Assembly (NCBI GenBank): GCA_034670405.1
Contig: JAXDDX010000010.1
Span: forward strand, 1,484,501-1,548,500
Reading direction: 5' to 3'
Length of the DNA: 64,000 bases
From: Hoplostethus atlanticus
Taxonomy: Eukaryota; Chordata; Actinopteri; Trachichthyiformes; Trachichthyidae
Below, piece by piece: positions 1-12,306 of this stretch. Made by a program: the position numbers and the translations under genes. Numbering within the stretch: the stretch's first letter is position 1; each line of letters begins with the position of its first letter. The notes below the pieces were generated by a model. That model did not search any database, was not told the DNA's origin, and worked only from the letters and a program-made list of their open reading frames with translations.

Positions 1-709
1 AAACAGTAGCAACAGTGCAGCTATACTTATTGAGTCAGGCCCCGCAAACTTTAATTTTCTGGATGTTTGTAGAACTGGAAAAAGAGGTGGAGGAGTTTTA
101 TTTAATAATGCATTCCAGTGCAAGCAGACATCATTTGGTGTCTGCTTGCTTAGAAAGCAGAAAGGTATTCAAATACCCCGATACAATTTCCCCCTGAACT
201 CCTGTCCACCCAGAAATGCAATGAATTTGCATTATTCTTTACTGATAAAATTGAAAGCATCAGAAAAGCCTTCAATACTTCTATAACAAGCAAAAATATT
301 AGGTCACCACCACATTTGAAAAGCAGAAATGTATCAAGGATGACACAGTTTAATGACATTGACTGCAATACTCTTAAGAAAACAGTGAGACAACTCAAGT
401 CGTCCACCTGCTGCCTTGATGCTCTGCCTACAAACTTTCATAAAATGTTTTGACTGCCTGGCAACAGACATACTGCAAATAGTTAACAGCTCTATCTTAT
501 CAGGAAACTTTCCAAAGTCCCTGAAAACTGCAGTCATTAAACCACTGCTAAAAAAGAGGAGCCTTGATGCTTCTATTATTAGCAACTACAGACTTATATC
601 AAATCTACCTTTTATAAATAAAATTATTGAGAAAGTTGTCTTCGAACAACTTAATAATTTATTAGTTTTTAATGACATTCGTCTTAAAGGGGAATTCCGA
701 TATTTTTAA
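1..709 (+). mobile_element. Decayed L2-like LINE fragment (endonuclease and RT pieces)
   Basis: Broken coding pieces of a non-LTR retrotransposon. Near 60-165, one frame reads as an endonuclease-like stretch (FLDVCRTGKRGGGVLFNNAF). Near 395-430 a SSTCCLDALPTNF motif precedes a reverse-transcriptase start at about 530-660 (KTAVIKPLLKKRSLD, then SNYRLISNLPFINKIIEKVV). The KPLLKK..LD..NYRxISNLPF pattern is typical of L2/Rex-type fish LINEs. Stops and an internal deletion show it is dead. It enters the window already truncated and is cut at about 684 by an unrelated repeat. The exact clade (L2 or Rex1) is inference. Confidence 0.75.
684..698 (+). repeat. TTAAAGGGGAATTCC end of a MITE family
   Basis: This 15-mer closely matches the termini of repeats at 21046 and 62754, so it is probably one end of a copy that interrupted or abutted the LINE. 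The other end was not found; the rest of 699-1110 contains nothing I recognise. Confidence 0.45.
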
Positions 710-1113
710 ACCTGGGCTCTATGTACAAATTTGTCATTTATACCGCAAAATAGGTACAAAAAGTTTTGGAATTGCTCCGGTAGATCGCCTCAGCCGGCAG
801 TCGTGAAACGTGTTGCTATGGCTGCAACGTAATCCGCAGGGGCAAGTGCACCGATCAAAATACGTCCATTTGTTTTTGCCACTGACAGGCTCAGATTGTT
901 ATTTGTGTGTCTGACAACATTACAGAAAGGATCGCTACAGAGATAGACCTTTTTTTAACCTTTTTTTAAGCAATAAGTTAGCTACCTACTTTTTATTTAA
1001 ACAAATGAGACAAATAAGTGAAGCAAATAAACAAGAGCTAATAAACAAGAGCTAAGATAAATAAGTGAAGCATATAAGCATATAAGCATATAAGCAAGTG
1101 CTAAGACAAGTAA

Positions 1114-3010
1114 GTGAAGACAAATAAGCAAGTGCTAAGAGGAAGGGTCAGGGTAGTGTTTCTTGAAGAGGGTTTTCAGCCTGCGGCGAGCAACTCTATT
1201 TATTATTATGGAGTAGAAAGGTTTGGCGTCTTTGAGAAAAGGAAGAAGTTAGAGGTCGAGGTAGTTAAATCCAGGCACCAACAAGAGATAGACAGACTTA
1301 TCCGGGAGAGAAGGCAGCTTAGGAGGCAGTGTAGGAAGGCTACAGAGGTTGAGAAAGAAGGTATAAATAGTTTGCAGTCAGATGTGAAGGATCGATTGGC
1401 AGCGTTAAGAAGAGCGGAGAACATTAGGAAAAACAGGAAAAAGAAAGAGCAAGCTAGAATAGCATTTTACAAGGATCCATTTAGATTCATGAAGTCGTTA
1501 TTTAGTAAGGAGAAGAATGGTAGTTTAAGGGTATCTAAGCAGGAGCTTGAGGGATATTTGGAGGAAGTGCACAGAGATAGGGAAAGGTTTAGAGAGCTAG
1601 CGCTCCCCCCGATATTCCACCTATTGGAGAGATAAACAGTCAGTGTGATGTTAGCCCACCAAGGTGGAAAGAAGTAGAAGAGATAGTAAAGCGTGCAAGG
1701 GCCTCTTCAGCTCCGGGGCCTAATGGAGTCCCCTACCGGCTATACAAGATGTCCTGAAGTTTCTATGAAAGTTGATGAAGGTAGTCTGGAAGAAATAGGT
1801 TTTTCCTAAAGCGTGGCGCAGAGCAGGGGGAATTTTCATTCCCAATGAAAGGTACTCTGTAGAAATAAATCAGTTTAGGCCTATCAGCTTACTTAATGTT
1901 GAAGGGAAGGTTTTCTTTAGTGTTGTGGCACAGAGGCTGTCTAGTTACTTAAAAAAGAATAGGCTAATTGACACTTCTGTGCAAAAGGCTGGAATCCCAG
2001 GCTTCTCCAGGTGTTTAGAGCACACCAGCATGATTTGGCACCAAATTCAGGCAGCTAGGCGTGAGAAAAGAGACCTGCATGTAGTATTTTTGGATCTGGC
2101 AAATGCTTTCTGATTAGTACCACATAGTCTGTTGTGGGAGGCTTTTGATTTCTTTTAGTATAGTATAAAGTATAAAGAGGTTAGTTAAAGCATACTTCTT
2201 AGATATTCAACTCTTTTTTACCACAGCAGAGTACACTACAGCTTGGCAGCAGCTGGAGACAGGCATTATGGGTGTACAATTTCCCCATTAGCTTTCACCA
2301 TGGCAATGGAGGTCATTATTAGAGCTTCAAAATGGTTAGTGGGTGGGGAAAGGCTGCAGGGAGGGCTACTAATTAGGGCTTACATGGACAATATGACGAC
2401 TATGACGTCAACAGCTCTATGTACTAGTAGGTTACTGGATAAGCTAAATAGTAATCTACAGTGGGCTAGGATGAAAGTGAAGCCAAGTAAGTCTAGGAGT
2501 ATTCCGATTGTTAAAGGGAAGGTAGTAGACGTTTTTCATAGATGAGGAAGTGGTGCCAACAGTGATAGAGAAACCGGTCAAAAGCTTAGGAAGATGGTAC
2601 GATGCAAGCCTCAGTGATAAGGGTCAATTTCAGGAGTTGAGGCAGGAAATGTATAGGTATAGACAAGTCAGGGCTCCCAGGAAAGTTAAAATTGTGGTGC
2701 TATGGTATGAAGCGCAGAAGCTAGTTTATTTTATTGAGCTCACGGTCCCCTGAGAAGACCGAGTTGACGAGGCAAACGAGCAGAAGACATCGAGATATGC
2801 AGAGATGGCAGCGGAGGCAGAACAGCGAGGTTGGGGGGCTCGGGTACGGCCGGTAGAAGTTGGCTGCCGAGGTTTCGTGGCAAGGTTCGTTTTTTGCATT
2901 GCTAAGCGAGCTGGGCATTCGTGGACGGAGCTTGAAACTTGCGGTTAGGAATATGTCCCAAGCAGTGGAGCAAGCGAGAGGTTGTGGATAAGGATGAAGC
3001 ATGCTGGGTT
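1114..3010 (+). mobile_element. Degenerate R2/NeSL-like LINE with reverse transcriptase
   Basis: Three frames together give one element. At 1114-1635 there is a basic, coiled-coil-like region before the RT. At 1680-2113 the RT core is readable: APGPNGVPYRLYK, then INQFRPISLLNVEGKVFF, QKAGIPGFSRCLEHTS and DLHVVFLDLANAF (stop just after). At 2243-2545 the RT continues (CTISPLAFTMAMEVI; the catalytic YxDD box is altered to YMDN). A further piece lies at 2550-2700 (KPVKSLGRWYDASL). At about 2790-2950 a RPVEVGCRGFV motif suggests the C-terminal restriction-like endonuclease of the R2/NeSL/Hero group. Stops and frameshifts show it is inactive. Clade is inferred from recalled motifs. Confidence 0.7.
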
Positions 3011-3202
3011 GAGTGTTGTGCGGCCTTGTGTAGTACTTGTGTAGCAGTGCGTCTCATAGTGTAGCATTGTGTGGAATAGAGTAGCGTAATGTAGCACTGT
3101 GTGGCTGTATTCATGGGATTGTACTGTGTCGTACAGTGGTATTGAGGGGGGTCTGTACTGCTAGCTAGGGAAGTGCCCATCAGTCAAGTATAGGCATGGT
3201 AG
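3011..3202 (+). other. Probable 3' tail of the LINE
   Basis: Non-coding stretch with repeated GTGTAGCA/GTGTAGTA words directly after the LINE coding remnants. It is probably the element's untranslated tail; no gene is visible. Confidence 0.3.
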
Positions 3203-3212
3203 CACATACACA

Positions 3213-3249
<37 letters not shown>
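3203..3249. repeat. (AC)n microsatellite
   Basis: Nearly pure AC dinucleotide run of about 45 bp, with one interruption near its start. Confidence 0.9.
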
Positions 3250-3253
<4 letters not shown>

Positions 3254-6200
3254 CCCCTTTCCCTAACCTGGGAACGTACCCTAAACAGGGTTCGAATCCT
3301 CCCCCCCCTCGCACTCACACACACTGTCTAGTTGTGTTGTTGTATCAGATAGACAGGTTTGTATTGGTATGTTAATGCTGAGTCAAGGCTAGGTTAATGT
3401 TAGGTTGATGGCAGGCATTAGATGGCGAGGGTAAAGGGGAGTTGAGAGGTGGTGGCGTAGTGGGGGGTGGTTCCAGGACGCTGGAATACACCATTGAACT
3501 TGATAACCCCAGTGACATGCCGCATACCGCTGCTGGCTAGGTAACTGGCGAATGGTGCCATCTGATGAGTGACTCTGTAGACGGTGTACCCTGATGTCTG
3601 CTATGGTGTTCATTTGGTGGTGGTTGTATCATTCAGATTTTTTTTTAAATTGGGCTTCTACAAGTGTTTGCTTTGGATTATGGCACCAAGGATAGTAACA
3701 TCCTGTCCTGTGTATTAAGAGTAAAAGAGTAACTTCTAAGATAGTTACAGTCAAGGCAAGTCATCACAAACAAATAAATTAAAGCACAATTTAAACTCTT
3801 TTCCAACACATTCCTTCTCCTTGTCCTTTGAAAATGCAAAAATACAGATGGAAAGAAAGGCACAGCACTAAAACAAATTGAAACAAAGTGCGGCGAAATA
3901 TCGGGCTAATGAAGATTATTATGAGTGACAGACTGTAGTTGTCTCTACTCTTCTCCCTCTTCATAGCAATGAATAGGCATATTGTTGTTTGAAGCACTTC
4001 CTAAAATTATCAGTCTGAGAATGACATATTCAATAATTTTGAAAAGCATGTAAAGAAAGGTCAAAACAATATTGTAACCTAATATCACTGTTGCTATGTC
4101 TGGTAACTCCAATCTTCATGTTTTAACTTCCATTGAAGGATTATATGGTCCTCTATGGGTTGAGAAGAATCTACCACACTTGGTCTTATGAAATCCCTTC
4201 AAAACCCATAGGATAAACTCAAACCTGCATGGCTATCAAGCTGAAAACAAGACTGGAAACTAGTTCCAGTTGACTACTAGTTGACATTTTGGAGATACAA
4301 GTGTGCCAATACACTAAATGTGATTTAAAATATCAATCAAGAATTCTGACACAATACCACAAAGATATTTGGTGTTTGCAAAAACATTTTTGGATAGTCT
4401 CAGTGAACAAAAACACATTTCAATCTTCTACATCATTCTTATCTGAAATCTCGTTTTTGTTTCTAATATTACTAATATTATCATAAGAATTATCTCTATT
4501 GCCTTATTTCTGAACTACATAAAGGTCACTGGATCATAAGATAATTTGAACTGAGTGACCAATTTCCCCTAAGGAACAGCGTTCTAGTGCCCTTGCCTCA
4601 TTTACTAGTCTCTGCACTGTGGTTCCAGTGTGACTCACTCACACTGTGCACTCCTTTTTCTCTCGTTTCTATTCATTACATTAATTAAAAGTGAATAAAC
4701 TAACTGAGCTGACATTAATAAATGAATAGGCCTGACTGCCCACACTCCTAAAAGCATGTTATTACTGGTACTCTTCTATCAACTAAAAGATGGTATCTTC
4801 TCATTTCTAAATGTTGCCTTGGTTCATTTTACTTAGAGGCCATCAGTGGAAATCAACGACTGTTGCAAAACCCATTTGTATTTCACTAGCAACAATCATT
4901 ATGAAAAGTAATTGAAGGGTGAAAATTCACAAAGGTTATATTAGTTGATGTATTATTTCCTAGGAGTATAGCTTGTAAGTGCACAGACTTTATTTATGAC
5001 TTGCAAATCCCATTAATTTTTTCCATAGGGATTTTTAATGAATTAAACACACCAAATGTTAACATTGCAGCCTACACATTAACGTTAGACTTCGCCTCTC
5101 ATTGAGACCTCAATGTTTCCCCTGAGATCGAAAGCTAAGGGGGGTGAAATCCCAAGTTCAGTCAGACAGAGCCTCTCCCTGGATCAGTAAATTGCAGGGA
5201 AGTGAATACTTTTACCAAAGTATTTCCTTTGGAATCATGTAAGGATCCTGGAATTATGGTATAAATTGATTGATTGGTTGCCCCTGTGGATGAAGAGTAC
5301 AATGCCCTGGCCTGGTACATAGGTTCAAATCTGACTCAAACTCCATCTCAGCTGTGGAAGTCCTCATTTTTGAAAGCCTCCTTCAGTGCAGCCAGCTCAG
5401 AGTACAGCCATTCTAATAATATAATTTATTTATAACACACGTTTCTAAATCAGCAAGCACACAAATGACATATTTCATGTACACATGTGTAATAACAAAT
5501 GTGTAAGAAATGTGGTGGATATTATTCTTTTAGAGTTTATAGCTGTTTGCTTCTCTCAGAAAATGCTCAGGGGACTTAACTGGTAGCATTTGATCAAATG
5601 AGAGACAAAATCCTCTTGTGTTCAAATGCTGAATTATACATCTACTACAGAATAATGGTTTCACTATTTGCTTTGAGATTGAAGGTTTGGCGGCTCAATC
5701 CCAGGCTGAGCCATACAAAGCCTCTGCCTGGCTCTCAACATCATTAAATTGCATCATTAAATAGTGTTGACACTATTAGGGAACGGTCTGAATCTCTTAA
5801 AGCTTTAAGAACAGATGTTTTCATTGAGGAACTCATTACAAAATCTATAAACGGTGTACATTGTAGTTATAACTGCTGCCGTAGGATCTGAGATTCTTTG
5901 CTGATGCTATTTTCATGGCATTCATTATGTTATTTTGTTATTCATTATGTTACTTCCTGCGTGTGTGTCAATCATGTGGATTAATAAAGTGTGTTCTTTT
6001 TCTTCTTCTTCTTCTATACTTATTGGTGCAGAAAACAATATTTGTGCCTCTAACATCGCTGGACTTTCTTTTGATCTACCTTCAAGTGACTGACAAATCA
6101 ATGCTCGGTTTCATTTGTGATGTCCTTGTACGCATGGTCGCAGCATCCGTTTTTACTTATTGGGGTGGATTAATTGCCTTGGTTGCTTTTTAGAATAGAA

Positions 6201-6446
6201 AGCTATGTGCTGTTCAACTCATGGCCAGTGAGGGTGGGGACATGCTGACCCAAAAGGTGTTGTTTATTGTCGCCCTAACCTTCCGGTTCATTCATCATGG
6301 GTCCTTGAAGGGAAATGGTGTCATAACACAATGGAGGACTTAATAAACTGTTTGATTTTCAGAGAAGAAAGGAGATCCAATTAACTTAAGTTATTCCACA
6401 TGATTGGGAAAAACCTTTTTGGTTTCTGCCTGCTTTGGGGAGTCAG
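3250..6446. other. Intergenic, no gene recognised
   Basis: AT-rich sequence with only short ORFs lacking recognisable motifs or splice-linked partners. A box-B-like GGGTTCGAATCC occurs at 3288-3299 without a convincing A box. A short TTC run lies near 6000-6016. Confidence 0.6.
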
Positions 6447-6514
<68 letters not shown>

Positions 6515-6569
6515 AATAATAATAATAATAATAATAATGGTAATAATAATAATAATAACAATAATAATA
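6447..6569. repeat. (ATA/ATG)n trinucleotide microsatellite
   Basis: About 120 bp of AAT units, a central ATG block of about ten units, then AAT again. It creates artefactual poly-Asn/Asp and poly-Tyr/His ORFs on opposite strands, which I do not treat as genes. A GAAT run follows at about 6645-6666. Confidence 0.95.
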
Positions 6570-8019
6570 GCCGAAAGACAAGGATAAATACATAACATAA
6601 ATTAAATAAATCAAATCAAATTCCATGTGTTTCTAAAGGTAAAGTGAATGAATGAATGAATGAATGGTGGGATGGAGCAGACTGGACAGGTGAGCTCTGT
6701 CTGACTGGGTGCCTACACTTAGATCTCCTGTCATCACAGTTGTGTTGTTTTGTGCTGTTTGGATTGCCTTCGTCAGACACCCCCCATTTACCATGGGGTA
6801 ATGTCCATTTCTATGCAAATGTACATTAAATGATGTATATGGCGTTGTACTGTGTCATATTGTATCATATTTGTAGTAGGTTACCATACAACCCTTTCAC
6901 ATTACTTTTTTCATACATCATATTTACATGCACATATATAGCAAATAATAACTCAAATCCCTTTTTAAATTCTGCTTAAGCTCTTTATATCCACACAAAT
7001 GAATAAATGAATGAACAGAATAACGATTTGGAGACAGAACTTTAGTCTGAAAAGGGTAAGGTAAATAAACTCCTCACTATCACAGCTAAAATTAGGACAG
7101 CCCAAACAGGTCATATCTTATTTGGGTTCCTCATAACTCCAATAGGAGCCAATATAAATGGGATGTGAAGTACATGCACTGAATCAAAAACACAACAGAA
7201 TTGTTGGGGGGAATTGGTGTGGACATAAACCCACCCACAGAGAGTTCAGGTATAATGTGATTCTCTCTGACATTTACATGCATACCAATACTTTGATTTT
7301 ATTGCAATAATGACAATACTGTGATTGCGACACAGGTCGTTACTTTATTTCAAGTCATATTCTGAGTATTAATACTCTGATTACTGTAATATTAGTCACG
7401 TTACTGGAGAGTTGGTGGCACATGCAAAGTCCAGACTCAAAGAAAGCCTGTTCATCTGACTTTCTGCGAGTTGCAACACTCCTTGACTTGTTAATGTTTA
7501 ATTTTTAAAGCGACTACCTTATACATACATCCAGTCTCAGAGTTAAATAAATTGTGGGAAAGTTTCATGGGGGCAACAGAAATACCACGGGAACAGTATG
7601 GCTGCAGTTTATGATTGATGTTGTTCTTATCCCATAAAGGAGGACACACATGACAATATATTCAATAAACAATCTTAGTCTGCGAGATGGGGATGTTAGA
7701 ACCTTCTTGCATGTAGACGTCTTAATTGAACTATTATCATAATCAAAGTAAGGGCAATAATTAGATTATCATGTGCATGGAAAAAACAGCCAGTGTTACT
7801 CCCTGCTGCACACAGATAGCCCAAGCTGACACACAACTGGAGCAGCAACATCTTGAAGTCACTTAGTCATGGTTGCCTCTGCTGGAAATAGCCATCCAAT
7901 CTACTGTTCAGTGATGACTGTCCTCTCTTATTACATCTCACACAAAGTGAGGAAAACACACAGCAGTGTGGCCAACTGATTTGACGTGCAACCTTCATCC
8001 TCACGTTTTATTTTTCTTT
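6570..8019. other. Intergenic, no gene recognised
   Basis: No coding signal beyond short chance ORFs and no RNA-gene signature. Contains the GAAT run near 6645-6666. Confidence 0.55.
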
Positions 8020-8480
8020 GCAGAGAGCGGATAGCCCATTCCCCTGAACATGTTTTCTTCATTCAGAGAGTACTGTTCATCCGGTCAGCAGAGAAGGTGA
8101 TTGGCTGTGACCTGCCACCACTTCAGGTCCTGTATGACTCTAGGGTCAGGAAGGTGCTGGAAGGTGCTGGAAGGTCCTGGAAGGATCATGGCTGACCCTT
8201 CTCACCCTGGACTCTCCCTTTTTGAACTTCTTCCCTCTGGCAGGAGGCTGCGGTCTGTCAACACCAAAACCTCCCGCACTTGAACAGCTTCTTCCCCATG
8301 GTAGTGGGGCTCACAAACAAAGCTGATCACCCCCCAGACACACACACACACACTTACTTATGTATTTATAGTTTCTTTATTTGATTGCTGTGTCTGTCTG
8401 TTTTTTCTTAATGCACCGACGTCAAATTCCTTGTATGTGCGAATGTACTTGGCCAATAAATTAGATTCTGTTCTGATTCT
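8020..8480 (+). mobile_element. 3' end of a Rex/RTE-type LINE
   Basis: The C-terminal end of a LINE ORF is readable in two frames: RSAEKVIGCDLPPLQVLYDS, then ADPSHPGLSLFELLPSGRRL and RSVNTKTSRT. The HPxxSLFELLPSGRR pattern is common at the end of fish LINE ORF2. A non-coding tail follows, ending in TTGGCCAATAAATTAGATTC and a repeated GATTCTGTTC, the usual tail of such elements. It is 5'-truncated, with an expanded GGAAGGTGCT unit near 8150-8180. Confidence 0.75.
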
Positions 8481-9487
8481 GTTCTTCTGTTCAATGGTGA
8501 GGGGAGACACAGGAGAGAAGGCTCTGGCAGGCATCAGTCCAAGGCCAGTAGGGAGTATACAGTATATGTGGTTTCAGATGCAGCTTAATCACTCACTCAC
8601 ACTGGGCACATTGTTTCTGTTTCTGCTTCACCATTCAAAATGTCCAAGAAACAGACACACTTGCAAGTATATATATAGGTATATATATATATAAAGGGTT
8701 CAAGACATTGTGGCATTCTGAAAGACTTGATGTTGAAGTACCAGAAAGCAGCTGAAAGCGTTGCAGGATTTCCTTGTTGATATATTACTATGAAGTCAGT
8801 GGTGATGGTACAGTATAATGCTAGCATAAAACTGTCAGTGTTTTCATTTGGTCCAGTTTGGAAGTTCTTGTGCTTGATTCTCCCATGAAACATCTGAGAA
8901 GCCTCCTAGCAAACTGGTAATTTCTGCCTCAAAAGCAGTGACAGGGGAAAATACTGAAAAAGTGGTAATAGAAAGCAGCTTAACGCAGCTACAGAATGTA
9001 ACACTGATGGATGGTCACAGTTTATTCACAAATGATTCTACAATGGTTATCTTTCATGATTCAAGCAGTATTTTCTCTGAACTTGCTGTAACACTTGGGT
9101 CTTCTTCAATGTAAAACTGCTGTTTTCACCATCTGTTGTTAGTCCATGCAAAACGATTACACAAGAGGCTAAATCATTATATGTGCAGATTAAACAAACT
9201 GCTTGCAGTGAGGATAAATTATTTTTGGTTCCTATTTTTAGATTTTCTGATGCAGCACCCAGAGGGCTTCAGCACAAACTGTCTTCCATGGTGAACAGGG
9301 CAGTCAAGACTGGCCTTTCTTTACCATATGGCTCCCAAAGATTTCAGCTAGCTGTGTCTGATTCATGCCAGTAAATCTAGTTTCAGCTCCCCGGGCTCTT
9401 TTTCTAACCCAATCTGAAGTTGCCAGTATGAGAATCCGGCCAGGAACCAGGCCAGCATTGTTTGACTTGGTTTGGTCCAAGCCAAAC
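8481..9487. other. Intergenic, no gene recognised
   Basis: Low-complexity TATA-rich patch near 8670-8692; otherwise nothing recognisable. ORFs here are short and carry no family motif. Confidence 0.5.
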
Positions 9488-9992
9488 ATGCACATTCACT
9501 GACAATAATGTTAATGAAAAAGCCAATTGACATTTCATTTTCAAAGTCATGTCCTGCTTTATGGTTAACAAAATTCAAATATGAATTCAAATTTGAAAAT
9601 TCAAATATTTATGTAACATTGAAGTCATAATTTAAATTCAAATTCAATAATCCCATTGCATTTTCATTTTCATGCTGTTATCTCGGGGAATATATAATAA
9701 TATATAATATCAAAATGTTCAACGACGTACCGTTTTGTGGTTAACAAAATTCAAATGTTCAAATGTGAAAAGAAGCAGTGTCCCCCCTTTGCAATTGAAT
9801 TTACTCGCTCTTCAACCTTTTCCCTAACTTCATGAAAATGAAATTGCAATGCGTTTGCATTAACATTTTCATGTTTCACATTTTCACTACCAGCCTTTTG
9901 GTCATTCTCTGAATAAAGTGGGGCATGACTTTGAAAATGAAATGCTAACTGGCTTTTTCGTTAACATTTTAATATTGTCAGTGAATGTGCAT
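9488..9992. repeat. Foldback repeat with ~80-bp inverted arms
   Basis: The left arm (about 9488-9563) and right arm (about 9912-9992) are reverse complements with scattered mismatches. For example, ATGCACATTCACTGACAATA on the left matches the complement of the right arm's outer end, and CATTTCATTTTCAAAGTCATG matches at the inner end. The ~350-bp spacer has repeated AAATTCAAAT and GTTAACAAAATTCAAAT words. This is typical of a foldback or MITE-like transposon; no coding capacity. Confidence 0.7.
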
Positions 9993-10878
9993 ACCAGTAT
10001 ATGAAAATTCAAATGCAAATCAGATTATTGCAATCGACTTTTCATATTGAATAAAATAATGCGTGCAAATGTGGAAAATTAAAATGCTATTGTGGGCTTG
10101 CATTTTTCATTTTGAATTACATTAACTATACGCTTCCATACAATAAGGGATGGCAAGGTCACTTTCAAAAGGTAATCCATTACAGATTACTGATTTTCTT
10201 GTGTTCCTTAACTATTCCTTTCAAACAAGTTACTGAATAATCTAATCACCTATTTTTATTAGTATTTATAATCTAATTGCTGTGTTCACTCCAGTTATAT
10301 GTAATCTGCTCTTTTGGCAGCCTGCCTAGTGAAGGATGTGGAGGGCAGCTTCAAGCATTAGCTGCTTAATTTGCTCTCAGTGTCTAGCTTAGTCCCCTAA
10401 ACTGTTGCATGATAAATTGAGTCTTTAGACTACAGAGGAGTACATTACACACAGGCAGGCATCCTAGCTATCTAGCTGTGGTATTCAATTAAAAGACAGG
10501 GGAGGAAAAATCAGAAAATGGGGGGTGTATGTAGCACAAATTATAAAATAATGATTTGGATTGGCCAAAACTTGACTGGCGGTGGTAAAGTGCTGAGATA
10601 GTGGCGTTGAAGTACATAAGCCATATCTCCATTCTCAAAAGATACAGTCAGGCTAACTAGTAATGGGAAAGTTGCAGTAGAAGTAAATATTTCAATTGTT
10701 TGGCACATCCATACTGACCACTGACGTGTTTCACTTCAAACCCAAACTAGGGTCACTCACACAGCTCAGTCTTCCTTTAGGAAACATCACCATGCCATTT
10801 AATTCAGTGAAATGCCTCTGACCGTGGATATAAATGTAAAATGCATGTAAAATTCTTCTATCATTCCAAAATAATATA
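9993..10878. other. Intergenic, dispersed-repeat-like sequence
   Basis: No gene. At 10150-10330 there are GTAATCCATTACAGATTAC-type words and TGTAATCTGCTC, resembling another dispersed fish element whose ends I could not fix. Confidence 0.45.
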
Positions 10879-10962
10879 CATTACATTACATTACATTACA
10901 TTATGTTACAGCAAACGCTTTTAGTAGACGCTTTTATCCAAAGCGACTTACAATAAGTGCAG
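10879..10962. repeat. Fish interspersed repeat ('aagcgactta' family)
   Basis: An ATTAC pentamer run precedes CTTTTATCCAAAGCGACTTA, a very common fish SINE/LINE 3'-end word. Related fragments in this window lie near 20160-20205, 39529-39655, 40260-40375 and 48628-48685. Confidence 0.75.
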
Positions 10963-12111
10963 TAATTACTGACGTTTATAGTTAAAAGGTATATTTTTGA
11001 TTGTGATGCATGTAGTGCTGTTATTACACTTGGTATTTAGTTAGCCTTTAAAACTCTCCATGACTGCATAGCTGTAAAGCTAAAGGCATTATAATGCGGT
11101 TAATGGAGCCAGCCTCACATCGTTACTCAAATTTGGATGACAGTAGAGATTCCAACGTCTCTGATGATGTAATATACATCGTTTCAGTGTTACTAATAAG
11201 ACGCTTCAAACATCCCAAATGTTAATGGTGATGTAACACACTGCAGGCCACCCTGCTTCAATAACCTCTGACAGTTCCATCTTACAAGAGGACTGATTTC
11301 GAGAGCTGATCAGGTGCTGTCCTAGGACATCCTGGCTGCTAAGAGGATGTCTGTCAATGTTCAAATCAGCTTCATGACCTTTGGCAACCTTTCTCTCTTT
11401 CTCACTTTCCATCCACCTCCTTTTTTCTCTTTCACTCTTTCCATGACTATTTAATACAGCAAAAAAAAGCCTTAATAAAATGAGAAAACAGGAGCGGGCG
11501 TAGGGTGTATTATAGTCTCTGCTAAAGAGACACATACTGGCAAAGGAACAATGCTATATTATACCAGCAGTTAAAGCAATATTTAACTTTGGCATACATT
11601 GTAGCTATCCTTGTTACCCATAGTGATGTAATCCACTTGTTTTATGATATTTCTAACACATAGGCCTATATGAACTGATGCAAGACAACCTGGATAATAT
11701 TAATATAAAGTGTTCTTTGTTTTCTCATTAATTTTGCTTGTTGGGAACTATTCACAGAATAGAATAGAATAGAATAGAACAGTTACAACTCAAACACACA
11801 ATAACAAGATGAGTAATCAGTGTAGTTTTCTGGAAGAGGCTGATGGCAGTAGAAACAAAGAACCCATGGAGGCTTTCTTAGTCATGGGCTAATGTTGTGG
11901 ATTGAGCTGGAGCTTCAATGAGAGGTTCAATGTTTTGCTCAAGGACAATCTAGCAGGGCAGGTGCTTGCCAACACAATAACTTGAACCTGCCTCCCTGTG
12001 GCTCATGTCTTTTGCTACTGGTGTCAGGCGTCTGTGGGGCTCAAAAGGACAGTTAATCGAGAATCTCAACCCATTCTTTAATGTTTTCTGCCCTACAGGT
12101 TTACCGCGTCA
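10963..12111. other. Intergenic, no gene recognised
   Basis: Contains an AGAAT pentamer run at about 11757-11779. A 109-codon minus-strand ORF at 11206-11535 has no recognisable motif and is probably chance. Confidence 0.5.
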
Positions 12112-12124
12112 AAAATGACCACCT

Positions 12125-12293
12125 TGGGGGCGCACCGGTGGCTCACCGCGTAGAGCGCGTACCATAAGGCTCAGTCCTTCCCGCAGCCGACCAGGGTTCG
12201 AATCCGGCCCTCGGTCATTTGCTGCATGTCCTCCCCTCTCTCTCCCATACCTTCCTCACTATCTCTCTCTCTCAATAAAAGACCAAATAAAAT
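12125..12293 (+). mobile_element. tRNA-derived SINE with 13-bp target duplication
   Basis: The pol III A box (GTGGCTCACCGCGTAGAGCG) and a perfect B box (GGTTCGAATCC, near 12193) sit in a ~70-bp tRNA-like head. A pyrimidine-rich body and an AATAAAAGACCAAATAAAAT tail follow. The copy is flanked by perfect 13-bp repeats, AAAATGACCACCT, at 12112-12124 and 12294-12306, marking a fairly recent LINE-driven insertion. Related, more decayed heads are at 16755, 28640 (minus) and 32096. Confidence 0.9.
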
Positions 12294-12306
12294 AAAATGA
12301 CCACCT

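Noticed and set aside
3288-3299. tRNA-like B box GGGTTCGAATCC
   Set aside because: No A box or cloverleaf could be folded upstream, where the sequence is an AC repeat.
6381-6626. Overlapping poly-Asn/Asp and poly-Tyr/His ORFs
   Set aside because: They are translations of the AAT/ATG microsatellite and have no other coding signal.
11206-11535. 109-codon minus-strand ORF
   Set aside because: No recognisable motif, no splice partners, AT-rich context; probably chance.
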